Shown here piece by piece: positions 18,722 through 26,990 of a DNA stretch of 60,492 nt. The stretch covers positions 1 to 60,492 of the forward strand of contig DBCM01000103.1 of NCBI GenBank assembly GCA_002293045.1, in the 5' to 3' direction. Numbering within the stretch: position 1 is the stretch's first letter; every line of letters starts with the position of its first letter. The notes below the pieces were generated by a model. It saw nothing but the letters and a program-made list of their open reading frames with translations. It was not told the DNA's origin and made no database searches. Source of the DNA: Flavobacteriales bacterium UBA958 (GTDB taxonomy: Bacteria > Bacteroidota > Bacteroidia > Flavobacteriales_D > Crocinitomicaceae). The translations under genes were made by a program, and so were the position numbers.

Positions 18722-19444
18722 CTAAATACTAGCAATAAAATAATATTCAGAATTTGTATTGTAGCAACGTTCAAATTCGACTTTACTCATCGGATCATTT
18801 TTATTGATAAATGATTTTAAGGAATAGATATTATATCCAATTTCCTTAGTAATAAAATCAAATATATCGATTGGCGAAGTGCCATAATAATCACTCGCAC
18901 CTTTACCAAATTCAAAGATAACGATTGGTTTATTTGTCAACAGTAAATTCTTAGCTCCTTTCAAAACACCAAATTCACCTCCTTCAACATCAATTTTCAC
19001 TAATTGAATGCTTTTGTTGGTTGGAATTATTTCATCTAAAGTTTTAACTTGTACAGATATCTCCTCAATTTCCGGATTTTTTACCTTATAGGATCTTCTA
19101 TTTATTCCACTATATGCCAGTGCATTCTTGACTAAATGAAATTTACTTTCTCCATTTCTATCCGAAAGTGCATACGGGTAGATATTAACATTATGGTTAT
19201 ACTTTTTTTTCAATTCAGAATAAAGATCAGGAATTGGTTCAAAACCAAAATGTTTGCCTTCTGGCGCATACCTTAGTATTAAATCTAATATTTCTCCTTT
19301 ATGACAACCGACATCAATACAATTAAAATTGTTTTTTAAATTTTGTTTCAAAATGATTCTAGTAAGTCGATCATACTTGATATTTTTCGTTAGATCTATT
19401 TGAAAAACAATAAGAAATTCTTTGATAATATTTTTAAAATTCAC
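18722..19444 (-). CDS. FkbM family methyltransferase
   Basis: 240 residues. The SAM-binding motif I is NCIDVGCHKGEIL (about 40-52), followed by the FGFEPIPDLY acidic-loop motif and the FkbM landmark KIDVEGGEFGVLKGA near 150-164. FkbM enzymes O-methylate small molecules and, often in Bacteroidota, sugars of surface glycans. It lies 18 bases downstream of the glycoside-hydrolase-like gene on the same strand, so the two are probably cotranscribed. Composition is far more AT-rich than the neighbouring operon. The substrate is unknown. Confidence 0.88.
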   Translation of the reverse strand: MNFKNIIKEFLIVFQIDLTKNIKYDRLTRIILKQNLKNNFNCIDVGCHKGEILDLILRYAPEGKHFGFEPIPDLYSELKKKYNHNVNIYPYALSDRNGESKFHLVKNALAYSGINRRSYKVKNPEIEEISVQVKTLDEIIPTNKSIQLVKIDVEGGEFGVLKGAKNLLLTNKPIVIFEFGKGASDYYGTSPIDIFDFITKEIGYNIYSLKSFINKNDPMSKVEFERCYNTNSEYYFIASI

Positions 19445-19462
19445 AATTTGACTATTAATTAA

Positions 19463-22400
19463 TTAATTAATGATAAATTTTTCAGTAGAATAGCTTCCGT
19501 TTGCAAAACGTGCCATAAGTAAGTAAAATCCACTTTGATATTTTGAAATATCAAAATCTATTGCATTCACTTTTATGTTGCTAATTTCGTGTATTAAATT
19601 GCCCTTTAAATCAAATAGATAAATGTTTGTTAATGGTTCTTGAGCTACTAAAGTAACTTCATTTAAAGCTGGGTTTGGATAAATTATTAATTTAACATTA
19701 TCAACATTAATAGTGCTTTCATATATGTTTTCTAAAGTTAGTAAAGTATCAGACTCATTCTTTTGGAAATATGGTGATTCAATAGAAAAACACTGACTCT
19801 TGAAATAAATTCTATGGATTTTATTATCAAATCCTCTAAAAAAAACATTACTAAAATTATCAATAGCAATATTACCTGACTGTATTTTATGTATTGCAGC
19901 ATTATCCAAGCTAGACCATTGCCAAGAATTATTCATAAAATAAATACAGTTAAGGTCTGAGTCAATCGTTCTATAAAAAATTTTGCCATAATTATCAGAC
20001 ATAATTTCACCAGCTACGTTGCTAGAAGAATTATTCAAATTGGACCATTCCCAGTTTCCAGTGGAAGAATTAAACCAAATATTATTAATCTTTTTATCAT
20101 TTGTTCTGTAAAATACTTGACCATTAGGTGACACATGTAGATTGCCAGAAACATTCCCGTTGACTGAATTATTCAAATTAGACCAAACCCAGGTGCCTGT
20201 AGAGGGATTCCAATAAATACCATTGAGTGAACTATCCGTGGTTTTGTAAAACACCTTTGAATCTGATGAAATTGCAATTGAATTTCCAACATTGGAAGTA
20301 GTTGAATTGTTTAGATTCGACCATTCCCATAAACCTGTTGATGGGTTCTTCCAAATATTATTTAACTTGTCTTCATTATTCCTGTAAAAAACTTGATTAT
20401 TTGAACTTACAGAAATTGGACCTTTAACATTACCGTTCGTGACTTGGTTTAGATTGGAGCCGAGCCAATTATTTATTATTGTATCCCAATAGATAGAATT
20501 TATGTTATTATCTATAGTTCGATAAAAAATTTCAGTACCATTAATAGAAATAGTTAAATCACCAGCAACATTAATAGCGGAATTATTCAATCCTGACCAT
20601 TTCCATGTGTTCGATGTATCATCCCACCAAATTGAATTTATTCTGTCGTCAAATGTTTTGTAGAAAATTTGACTATTATTCTTGTTACAAACTACATTAC
20701 CATTTACATTTGCATATGTATTATCATTTAAAATGCCTTCTCGCCAAATATTTTTATCGCAATCTAAATAAATTGCAAATACGGCATCCCCATATTCACT
20801 TGATCTTAAATCCTGAGGAATATTAATTTTTATAGAACTGTTACTACTTTGTTCGTAGCTTGACTGATATTCCAATCCAGTTAATGCATTATACCATTTT
20901 ACTATATAGGTATTATTGTTACTTGTAACTGGTATAATGATTTCATTATTGGAAGAGCTTGGATTTGGACGATAAATTGGATTAAATGTTTGCAAATAAT
21001 TCATCCCATTTTCTGTTGATTTCAAACTTTGAAAATGAAAATTCATATCCTGTGCCCAACCATAAATGGTATCACTATTAGAATTTTTCATGTAATAAGT
21101 GCGAATCCCATTAACATTATGTATTTTAAAAGAGTTAAAAGATTCTGAAGGAATTGAAAGAGAATTCATAAATATTGAAATAGGTTTATATACAGAAAAT
21201 AAACTATCATAATTTATGTAACTATCCCACCACCAATTAGAGACAGCTCCAAAGGCAGTTGAGAATGCTGAAGACCATAAAGAATTATGCAATTCAAAAG
21301 CATGTGGATCATATTGTGACCATTCGTCAGATTCAATAAATCCCCATTCACCATTCATATATGGTTTTTTTAGACTAACTATGTGGTTTTTAGCGACCTG
21401 AAAAAAGTGATTCTGAAAATCATCAGAATTATTTAAAATAGGATTTTTATAATCATGGGATTGAGAATAATCCATAATCGAATAAATTGAATCTGCAGAA
21501 ATTGGCGAATCACCGGAATTTGAACTGGTTATCAAATGGTTGAATGGATCTAAATATTTGATATAATTATACATTGACAAATGCCAATTGAAAATGTCAT
21601 TTTCCAGTGTAATTGGAGGTGTTAATGATGGGTTAACCTTTTTTATTTCATTGACTTCATTCCATAATTCCCATGAAACTAGATTTGTAGCAAATCCCCA
21701 CCTTGAAATAATAAACTTAATCATTTTTTTTGTCGCGGAAATAGCAGAATTATTTGTGAAAAATTCAAATGGGGTTGCTAAAGGGCCATTATTTAGTTCA
21801 TTAAATGGATTCTTAGTGGACCAGTTATTATTACAATGAATAGTATCACCCCAAGACGCATGTGAAAATAAGCAAAGCATTATATTTACATCTTTTGTTT
21901 TTGCATAATTAATTATCTGGTCTAACTGAAACGCATCTTTTTGATTGTAAAGGTTATAATAATTGGTTTGTGTAGTATAGTCATAACCAACCAAGGCCAT
22001 TCCTTCGTAAACATCCAAAAACACTCGAATAAAGTTTACTTTATTATTTGCCAATTCATCGATATAATATTTATATTCATTCGTCCCAAATGTTTGTTGA
22101 CCCTGAAAATCAGGGGAATTATACCATGCTAAATTTTCACCCACCGGAAAATAGAATTGACCGCTGGTGCGTTTTAAAAACTTGTTATTTGCCTTAGTTA
22201 TAAACCCAAGATTAGATGACGAAATACATTTAAAATTTAATAAACTGCTTGATGGATATGTAATACTACCGGAATTATCTGCAGCAGTTAATTTATATTG
22301 CCATTTTCCGATTTCATCGGGAGTAAACCGTATTTTCCAACAATATTCATTGTTGGAATTTAATACTTCGCATGGGTATGGGGTACAATTTTGATTTGTC

Positions 22401-22660
22401 TTTACGAAGTCTTGATAATAGAAAGCATATACTTTGAAATATTCACCACTTGGTGACCAGAATTCACAGAAAACATTAATGATAGATTCGTCATAAGGAT
22501 TTGCATAGTCGTTCAAATCAAAAGAAATTTCAAACTTGCTATATAACTCTACAGTATTAACTTGTGAATTAATTAAGTTTGTTATGATGGGCGTTGCCCT
22601 AAAACAGTAGGTATTTATTATTAGAAAAGATATTATACAAAAAGTAATTTGTGATTTCAT
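19463..22660 (-). CDS. Secreted GH-A-type glycoside hydrolase with lectin-like propeller and T9SS type A domain
   Basis: 1065 residues. Signal peptide (about 1-20), then a DUF5060-like beta-sandwich (about 35-140) and a TIM-barrel resembling clan GH-A hydrolases. The putative acid/base Glu is near 335 in WELWNEVNE and the putative nucleophile Glu near 438 in YMNGEWGF. From about 637 to 950 there are six full 45-46-residue repeats of the form (I/V)FYRT.D..(I/L)N.I(Y/W)(W/F)....G.W.WSNLNNS, plus an N-terminal and a C-terminal half repeat that could close a seven-bladed propeller of the PLL/tectonin lectin type. A T9SS type A domain (LIIYPNPALNEVTL ... STEKFIIN) ends the protein. Probably a surface enzyme that binds and cleaves a glycan; the polysaccharide cannot be named. 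AT-rich and located in the island. Confidence 0.85.
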   Translation of the reverse strand: MKSQITFCIISFLIINTYCFRATPIITNLINSQVNTVELYSKFEISFDLNDYANPYDESIINVFCEFWSPSGEYFKVYAFYYQDFVKTNQNCTPYPCEVLNSNNEYCWKIRFTPDEIGKWQYKLTAADNSGSITYPSSSLLNFKCISSSNLGFITKANNKFLKRTSGQFYFPVGENLAWYNSPDFQGQQTFGTNEYKYYIDELANNKVNFIRVFLDVYEGMALVGYDYTTQTNYYNLYNQKDAFQLDQIINYAKTKDVNIMLCLFSHASWGDTIHCNNNWSTKNPFNELNNGPLATPFEFFTNNSAISATKKMIKFIISRWGFATNLVSWELWNEVNEIKKVNPSLTPPITLENDIFNWHLSMYNYIKYLDPFNHLITSSNSGDSPISADSIYSIMDYSQSHDYKNPILNNSDDFQNHFFQVAKNHIVSLKKPYMNGEWGFIESDEWSQYDPHAFELHNSLWSSAFSTAFGAVSNWWWDSYINYDSLFSVYKPISIFMNSLSIPSESFNSFKIHNVNGIRTYYMKNSNSDTIYGWAQDMNFHFQSLKSTENGMNYLQTFNPIYRPNPSSSNNEIIIPVTSNNNTYIVKWYNALTGLEYQSSYEQSSNSSIKINIPQDLRSSEYGDAVFAIYLDCDKNIWREGILNDNTYANVNGNVVCNKNNSQIFYKTFDDRINSIWWDDTSNTWKWSGLNNSAINVAGDLTISINGTEIFYRTIDNNINSIYWDTIINNWLGSNLNQVTNGNVKGPISVSSNNQVFYRNNEDKLNNIWKNPSTGLWEWSNLNNSTTSNVGNSIAISSDSKVFYKTTDSSLNGIYWNPSTGTWVWSNLNNSVNGNVSGNLHVSPNGQVFYRTNDKKINNIWFNSSTGNWEWSNLNNSSSNVAGEIMSDNYGKIFYRTIDSDLNCIYFMNNSWQWSSLDNAAIHKIQSGNIAIDNFSNVFFRGFDNKIHRIYFKSQCFSIESPYFQKNESDTLLTLENIYESTINVDNVKLIIYPNPALNEVTLVAQEPLTNIYLFDLKGNLIHEISNIKVNAIDFDISKYQSGFYLLMARFANGSYSTEKFIIN
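19810..20680 (-). repeat. Tandem 45-46-residue propeller repeats inside the GH gene
   Basis: Six consecutive repeats (about 135-138 bases each) encode blades with the recurrent FYRT, N.IYW and W.WSNLNNS motifs; partial repeats lie at both ends. DNA similarity between repeats is moderate, so the protein pattern rather than recent DNA duplication dominates. Confidence 0.8.
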
Positions 22661-22706
22661 ATTTTTAGATTTTATAAATGTTCATCCAAATTCCAAGGAA
22701 CTAAAT

Positions 22707-22738
22707 AAAAGGTAATATTGACTTCATACGTTTGTCAA
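22707..22738 (-). promoter_or_regulatory. Promoter for the island hydrolase gene
   Basis: On the minus strand TTG (22738-22736) is followed after 21 bases by TACCTTTT (22714-22707). This matches the Bacteroidota TTG-N19-21-TAnnTTTG pattern except for the last base. The predicted leader to the ATG at 22660 is about 40 bases. Confidence 0.45.
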
Positions 22739-23042
22739 AAATTAAATTGTATCCCTTTTTAGATAAATAGTTAATAAGTGATGCACAATTGAACAATTTT
22801 TAAATAATGGATACTTTCAAGTAACAACAATTAACTTATGAATTAACAATATTAGAGTATGTTAATTTTTTGACAATCTCAAGTCATAACAAAAATACAA
22901 TATTTAAAGAATTATAAGGGTCTATTATTTAAAAATCTAAATTTGAAATTAGCAAAACTGATCATCCCAGAAGACAATTCATGGCTGTTTCCAACTTACT
23001 GTTTTTCATTAAATATAGAAATTTAATATATTAGCGATTAAA

Positions 23043-23075
23043 TTGAATTTTAAGTTGAAACAAAGTATATATTTC
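23043..23075 (+). promoter_or_regulatory. Near-consensus promoter upstream of the orphaned 23324 gene
   Basis: TTG at 23043-23045 and TATATTTC at 23068-23075 are separated by 22 bases, one base off the -7 consensus and slightly long in spacing. It could restore expression of the downstream gene cut off from its operon promoter by the island. Weak on sequence alone. Confidence 0.25.
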
Positions 23076-23121
23076 TGCGATCCTATTATTGGCAGTTTCT
23101 TCATCGAGCCTGATGAATTTA

Positions 23122-23326
23122 AATTATTCCCAAATCCGATGCAAGATGTATTAAGCATTACGCTTGCACAAGGAAATGGCCTTGTATCGTGCCACGACGT
23201 GAATGGTTTAATAGTTTTTAATCAATAGCTCGAAGCTAGGGAAACAGTGCTTAATGTATCTGAGTTAGCGGCCGGAGTTTATTTTATACGATACACAGGA
23301 ACTACCTGGAAATTCATCAAACTATG
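23122..23326 (+). pseudogene. Relic T9SS sorting-domain segment (direct repeat copy 2)
   Basis: Colinear with 18436-18640 at about 88% identity. It preserves the frame FPNPMQDVLSITLAQGNG and later SELAAGVYFIRYTG, but a TAG at 23226-23228 replaces the Glu codon that follows NQ in the intact copy. A short open frame from TTG 23043 to 23228 reads into it but looks fortuitous. The relic's final TGA (K-L-stop) overlaps the ATG of the 23324 gene as ATGA, the same coupling style as the rest of the operon. This marks it as the likely ancestral 3' end of the 17208 gene, or of a tandem paralogue, left behind when the island entered. Confidence 0.85.
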
Positions 23327-25066
23327 ATTCGATTGTTACTTGTTTTTCTGGTTGGCCTAAGCTGTTATGGTCAGGTGTTGCCTGTAAATCGCAGCGTAGA
23401 TTGGACAGTAGCTGGATTAACAGATACCAGCACGGCAGGTTTTACCTATTACAATGCCGTGCAAGAAGAAGCGATTCCGGATGGAATAACGCCGGCGAAT
23501 GCAGTGATAGATAGCTTATTGCAACTGAGTCAAGCTGTAGGAGTTCACATACATTTCCCTGCAGGAACCTACTTTTTTAATGCACCCATCAGCTTGCCAA
23601 GTAATTGCTTGATCTCGGGCGATGGCGCCACGGCAACACATTTTGTATTCAACCAGGGAGGAACTGGACATGCCATACAAACCAATGGGGTTGCACAAAA
23701 TGCAGATACCGCGTCGGTAGTGGTTCAGGGTGTTAAAGGAACAGCGTTCTTGGTGCTTTCTAATGTATCCCCGTTTCAGGCGGGAGAATGGATTAAGATC
23801 ATTCAGCAAGATGCGGATTTGGTCTTTTCGAATTGGGCGCAGGGTAGTGTGGGACAACTCGTTAAAATTGCTGGTGTTTCCGGAGACACCTTATGGTTGA
23901 ATTCTGAGTTACGCATGGATTATGCGTTGAATCGTCAACCCAAGGTGAAGCGGATTCTTATGAAACGAAACATTGGATTGCAGTGTTTTTCGATTGAACG
24001 GATGGATAATACCGCACCGGAGCAGGCGAGTAGCATTCATTTCACGTATGCAGAAAACTGTTGGGTCAGTGGCATCGAGTCCAATAAAACCACCTTTGCC
24101 CATGTAGAGTTTGAGGGCGTATCGAACAGTAAGGTGGAGAAATCGTATTTCTATGATGCTTTTGAATACGGAGGCGGCGGCAGGGGATATGGGGTGGTAA
24201 TGCACTTCACAACCAATGAATGTTTGATTGAGAATAATGTATTTAAACATTTAAGGCACAGTGTGTTGCTTCAGGCAGGATCTAATGGTAACGTGACCGC
24301 ATTCAACCATTCCTTGGATCCCTATTGGACGAATTCAAACCCGTTGCTCGGAGGGAACTCAGCGGGAGAATTGGTGCTGCATGGAAATTACGTGTATGCC
24401 AATTTATTTGAGCAAAATGATGTGCAGAACATCGTGATTGATAACTCCCACGGGGCGAATGGTCCGTATAATACCTTTTTAAGAAATCGAGCGTCGTTAT
24501 ATGGAATATTCTTTTCAGACAATACAAGCCCTTCACAGAATTTTATTGGAAACGAAATACCGAATACCAGTTTCCCGTACAGTGCGGTAAATTACAGCAT
24601 TCAGGGAAATGATCAGTTCACTTTTGGTAACAACAACAAAGGAACGGTAGCACCTGCTGGTACGTCGGCTGTTGCAGATATCAGTTATCATTACCTAACA
24701 AAACCTGCCTTTGTTCAGGATTACCAATGGGGGATGATTGGCTTGCCAAGTGCCATGAATACCGCAAACGTTCCTGCAACAGACCGGTATGAAGGAAATG
24801 ATATGTTTGCAGGCGCCTGCGGCAGCGAGGACTTTTACGCAGGGATAGCAGAAGTACCTGGCGTGTTGGTTTATCCAAATCCAGTGCGCGTAGTGCTGCA
24901 TGTGACCGGTGTAGCTATAAACACGCCCTACCAAATCTTAGATGTTCAGGGTAGACTTTGGGACGAGGGGATAATTGAAAATCAGATAATTCCTATGCAG
25001 CATATCCCGGCTGGTTTATACTTGTTGAAGGTTAATGAGTCTATTTTTCGAGTGTTAAAGGAGTAA
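23324..25066 (+). CDS. T9SS type A secreted right-handed beta-helix protein
   Basis: 580 residues with a signal peptide (MIRLLLVFLVGLSCYGQ). From about 50 the sequence has the pectate-lyase-like opening of parallel beta-helix proteins (VHIHFPAGTYFFNAPISLP, LISGDGATATHFVF), followed by coil repeats with Asn and small residues (VEKSYFYDAF, ECLIENNVFKHLRHS, GNVTAFNHS). It ends in a type A sorting domain (LVYPNPVRVVLHV ... PAGLYLLKV). Such folds act as polysaccharide lyases or hydrolases or as adhesins; I see no clear catalytic set. The ATG overlaps the stop of the relic at 23323-23326. Confidence 0.83.
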   Translation: MIRLLLVFLVGLSCYGQVLPVNRSVDWTVAGLTDTSTAGFTYYNAVQEEAIPDGITPANAVIDSLLQLSQAVGVHIHFPAGTYFFNAPISLPSNCLISGDGATATHFVFNQGGTGHAIQTNGVAQNADTASVVVQGVKGTAFLVLSNVSPFQAGEWIKIIQQDADLVFSNWAQGSVGQLVKIAGVSGDTLWLNSELRMDYALNRQPKVKRILMKRNIGLQCFSIERMDNTAPEQASSIHFTYAENCWVSGIESNKTTFAHVEFEGVSNSKVEKSYFYDAFEYGGGGRGYGVVMHFTTNECLIENNVFKHLRHSVLLQAGSNGNVTAFNHSLDPYWTNSNPLLGGNSAGELVLHGNYVYANLFEQNDVQNIVIDNSHGANGPYNTFLRNRASLYGIFFSDNTSPSQNFIGNEIPNTSFPYSAVNYSIQGNDQFTFGNNNKGTVAPAGTSAVADISYHYLTKPAFVQDYQWGMIGLPSAMNTANVPATDRYEGNDMFAGACGSEDFYAGIAEVPGVLVYPNPVRVVLHVTGVAINTPYQILDVQGRLWDEGIIENQIIPMQHIPAGLYLLKVNESIFRVLKE

Positions 25067-25090
25067 GAAATCCTTTGTTAAGTCCTACCT

Positions 25091-25098
25091 TATCTTTG
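25091..25098 (+). promoter_or_regulatory. Possible -7 box upstream of the epimerase operon
   Basis: TATCTTTG matches TAnnTTTG, 141 bases before the ATG at 25240, in an otherwise gene-free 173-base gap. A TTTG lies 13 bases upstream, too close for the usual -33 element. Confidence 0.3.
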
Positions 25099-25239
25099 AT
25101 TACTCACGGAGCCTATGTTATGTTGCAATAATAAGAACTACCGTTGAAAAAGGACTGCTTTCGCCAAGGTTCACTATTATTTTATTAATTTCGCGTCGCT
25201 TTGACTGACAAGGCAGAGCCTAAACGAGCAGCATATACA

Positions 25240-26238
25240 ATGACTGAACTGATTTTAATTACGGGAGCAGATGGCATGCTCGGCGCGAGCATTTGTAGAG
25301 TTGCCCTTCAGCAGGGATACGCGGTTCGGGCTTTTATCATGCCGGGAAGGAACACCAACACCCTGCAGGACTTACCTATTGAGGTGTTCTATGGAGATCT
25401 TTTAGACGTAGATTCCCTAGCGCGTGCCATGGAGGGTTGTCAGTATGTTATTAATGTTGCCGCAAATACTACGCTGTGGCCAAGAAGATTGCCGATTATT
25501 CAACGCGTAAACTTTGAGGGGGTTAAAAACATCGCCTCGCTTGTTAAACAATTTCAAATAAAACGCTTCATTCAAATAGGCACAGCTAATTCCTTCCACC
25601 ATGGACCCATGTCTAATCCAGGAACGGAAGAAAGTCCTTTTCAAGGCGATCAATTTAAGTTGGATTACATAGATAGCAAATACGCAGCACAGCAATACCT
25701 GTTACAACAATTCAAAACGGAAGGGTTGCCCACCATCATCGTTAACCCCACCTACATGATCGGACCTTTCGATTCCGGTCCTACCTCAGGAAAAATGATT
25801 CTTGAGTTGTATCGAGATAATTTACCCGGCTATCCCTCTGGCGGAAAAAACTTTGTGTTTTCGGTGGATGTAGCTCATGCCGTGGTAAATGCAATTTCTC
25901 GTGGACGGCTCGGTGAGTGTTACATTGCAGGAAATGAGAACCTAACTTTTGAATCGTTTTTAAACATCGCATGCAAGGCTAGAAATAAACCATTTAAGGT
26001 ACGAAGCGTTTCTCCGGCTATAATGCTGAGCATTGGTTTTTTAGCATCGATTGCCGCTCGAATAACCAGACGGCCTCCTAAATTAAGTTATTCGATGGCG
26101 AAATTAGCCTTGGAGGATCAATACTATTCACCAGAAAAGGCACGCAAGGAATTGGATATGCCCGTTACCCCAATTAAAGAAGCAGTCAATCAATGCTTAA
26201 CCTGGTGGGAACAAAATGCTTATTTAGAACGACAATGA
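25240..26238 (+). CDS. NAD-dependent epimerase/dehydratase (dihydroflavonol-reductase-like)
   Basis: 332 residues from ATG 25240 (MTELILITGADGMLGAS); an in-frame TTG at 25201 adds 13 residues before the dinucleotide-binding strand and is rejected. The extended SDR features are the Rossmann motif TGADGMLG, FYGDLLD, the INVAANT strand and a catalytic YIDSK (Tyr-xxx-Lys) near 145. The substrate is unknown; relatives act on sugar nucleotides, sterols or ketones. ATGA overlap with the CPBP gene puts it at the head of a three-gene operon ending with an SDR. Confidence 0.87.
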   Translation: MTELILITGADGMLGASICRVALQQGYAVRAFIMPGRNTNTLQDLPIEVFYGDLLDVDSLARAMEGCQYVINVAANTTLWPRRLPIIQRVNFEGVKNIASLVKQFQIKRFIQIGTANSFHHGPMSNPGTEESPFQGDQFKLDYIDSKYAAQQYLLQQFKTEGLPTIIVNPTYMIGPFDSGPTSGKMILELYRDNLPGYPSGGKNFVFSVDVAHAVVNAISRGRLGECYIAGNENLTFESFLNIACKARNKPFKVRSVSPAIMLSIGFLASIAARITRRPPKLSYSMAKLALEDQYYSPEKARKELDMPVTPIKEAVNQCLTWWEQNAYLERQ

Positions 26239-26990
26239 ACGCAATCCCCATAGATTTTAGTCTTTCCAATCAAGCTTGGTTATTCAGTGTTCCTATCTTG
26301 CTTACGCTTGTTGGCTTTAGTGTTTTTTGGTTTATTTCAAAGGATTCGGGCATTAAACGGCGTTTCTATGAGGAAAGCGATACCAACATGGATAACACCA
26401 ATCACATTTTCTTCACCAAAGTGGTTGGCTTCCTTTTCATGGGTTTGATTCCCTTGGTAATTATGTTAGTACTTTTTCCAAATACCGATCTGGCTTACTA
26501 CGGATTTACCATTATTCCTGAAACCAGCATGCTAAGCCTTTTATGGATTGTTCTGCTTTCTGTTGCTGTGATTCCATTGGCATATTTTTCTGCTAAGAAA
26601 CCAAAGAATTTATTGAACTATCCCCAAATTCGTACCCGGGAGTGGAGTAGAAGGACCTTTTATTTGAATTTATTCGGATGGTTTATTTATTTGGTGGGGT
26701 ATGAGGTGTTATTCCGCGGAACCTTATTGTTTCCAATTTATCAGTCAGTTGGATTGTGGCCTGCGATTGCCATTAATGTGGCCTTGTACGCTGCTACCCA
26801 CATCCCAAAAGGAATAGAAGAAACCATTGGAGCAGTGCCCCTCGGCATTGTTCTTTGTATTCTTACCTTACAAACAGGTACCCTTTGGATTGCCATTTTT
26901 GTACATGTTGCTTTGGCATGGACCAACAGCCTAACGGCGTTAAAATTTCATCCTGACATCCACTATAATTCTCGTAAAAAGGATGTTTAA
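26235..26990 (+). CDS. CPBP family intramembrane protein (degenerate metalloprotease motif)
   Basis: 251 residues starting at ATG 26235, which overlaps the epimerase stop as ATGA; a longer frame from 26193 is less likely. Five to seven hydrophobic segments are visible. The C-terminal half has the CPBP/Abi signatures: YEVLFRG in place of the EExxFRG motif 1, AATHIPKG for motif 2 and FVHVALAWTN for motif 3. The first glutamate of motif 1 is Tyr, so catalytic activity is doubtful while the fold looks preserved. CPBP proteins act in prenyl-protein processing, signalling or bacteriocin immunity. Here it sits between two NAD(P)-dependent reductases. Confidence 0.8.
   Translation: MNAIPIDFSLSNQAWLFSVPILLTLVGFSVFWFISKDSGIKRRFYEESDTNMDNTNHIFFTKVVGFLFMGLIPLVIMLVLFPNTDLAYYGFTIIPETSMLSLLWIVLLSVAVIPLAYFSAKKPKNLLNYPQIRTREWSRRTFYLNLFGWFIYLVGYEVLFRGTLLFPIYQSVGLWPAIAINVALYAATHIPKGIEETIGAVPLGIVLCILTLQTGTLWIAIFVHVALAWTNSLTALKFHPDIHYNSRKKDV

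Larger units (their letters stand above)
18642..23121. other. AT-rich gene island inserted into an envelope operon
   Basis: Between the two copies of the sorting-domain segment the base composition turns sharply AT-rich, with long A/T runs and codons ending in A or T, unlike both flanks. The two genes inside run against the operon. There is no transposase, integrase, terminal inverted repeat or tRNA at the ends. The surrounding genes (14402, 15982, 17208, then 23324) would form an uninterrupted overlapping operon if the island and one repeat copy were removed. I therefore read this as horizontally acquired DNA. Confidence 0.8.
22661..23121. other. Gene-free AT-rich interval at the island's right side
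   Basis: No convincing gene on either strand over about 460 bases. It holds the promoter-like pair for the minus-strand hydrolase (22707-22738) and, at the right end, a near-consensus promoter facing the 23324 gene (23043-23075). No tRNA, hairpin terminator or insertion-sequence end is visible. Confidence 0.6.

Noticed and set aside
19810..20680. CRISPR-like or satellite DNA repeat
   Set aside because: The ~137-base periodicity encodes protein repeats in one frame, and unit similarity is moderate; there are no identical direct repeats with unique spacers anywhere in the window.
18642..23121. Insertion sequence or integron-like element
   Set aside because: No transposase, integrase, terminal inverted repeats, attC-like hairpins or short target duplications are visible; the only repeats are the long gene-edge copies.
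23043..23228. Open frame that could be a 61-residue gene
   Set aside because: Its second half is the broken sorting-domain repeat and the first half has no signal peptide or family; it starts at TTG. It is better read as chance sequence running into a relic.
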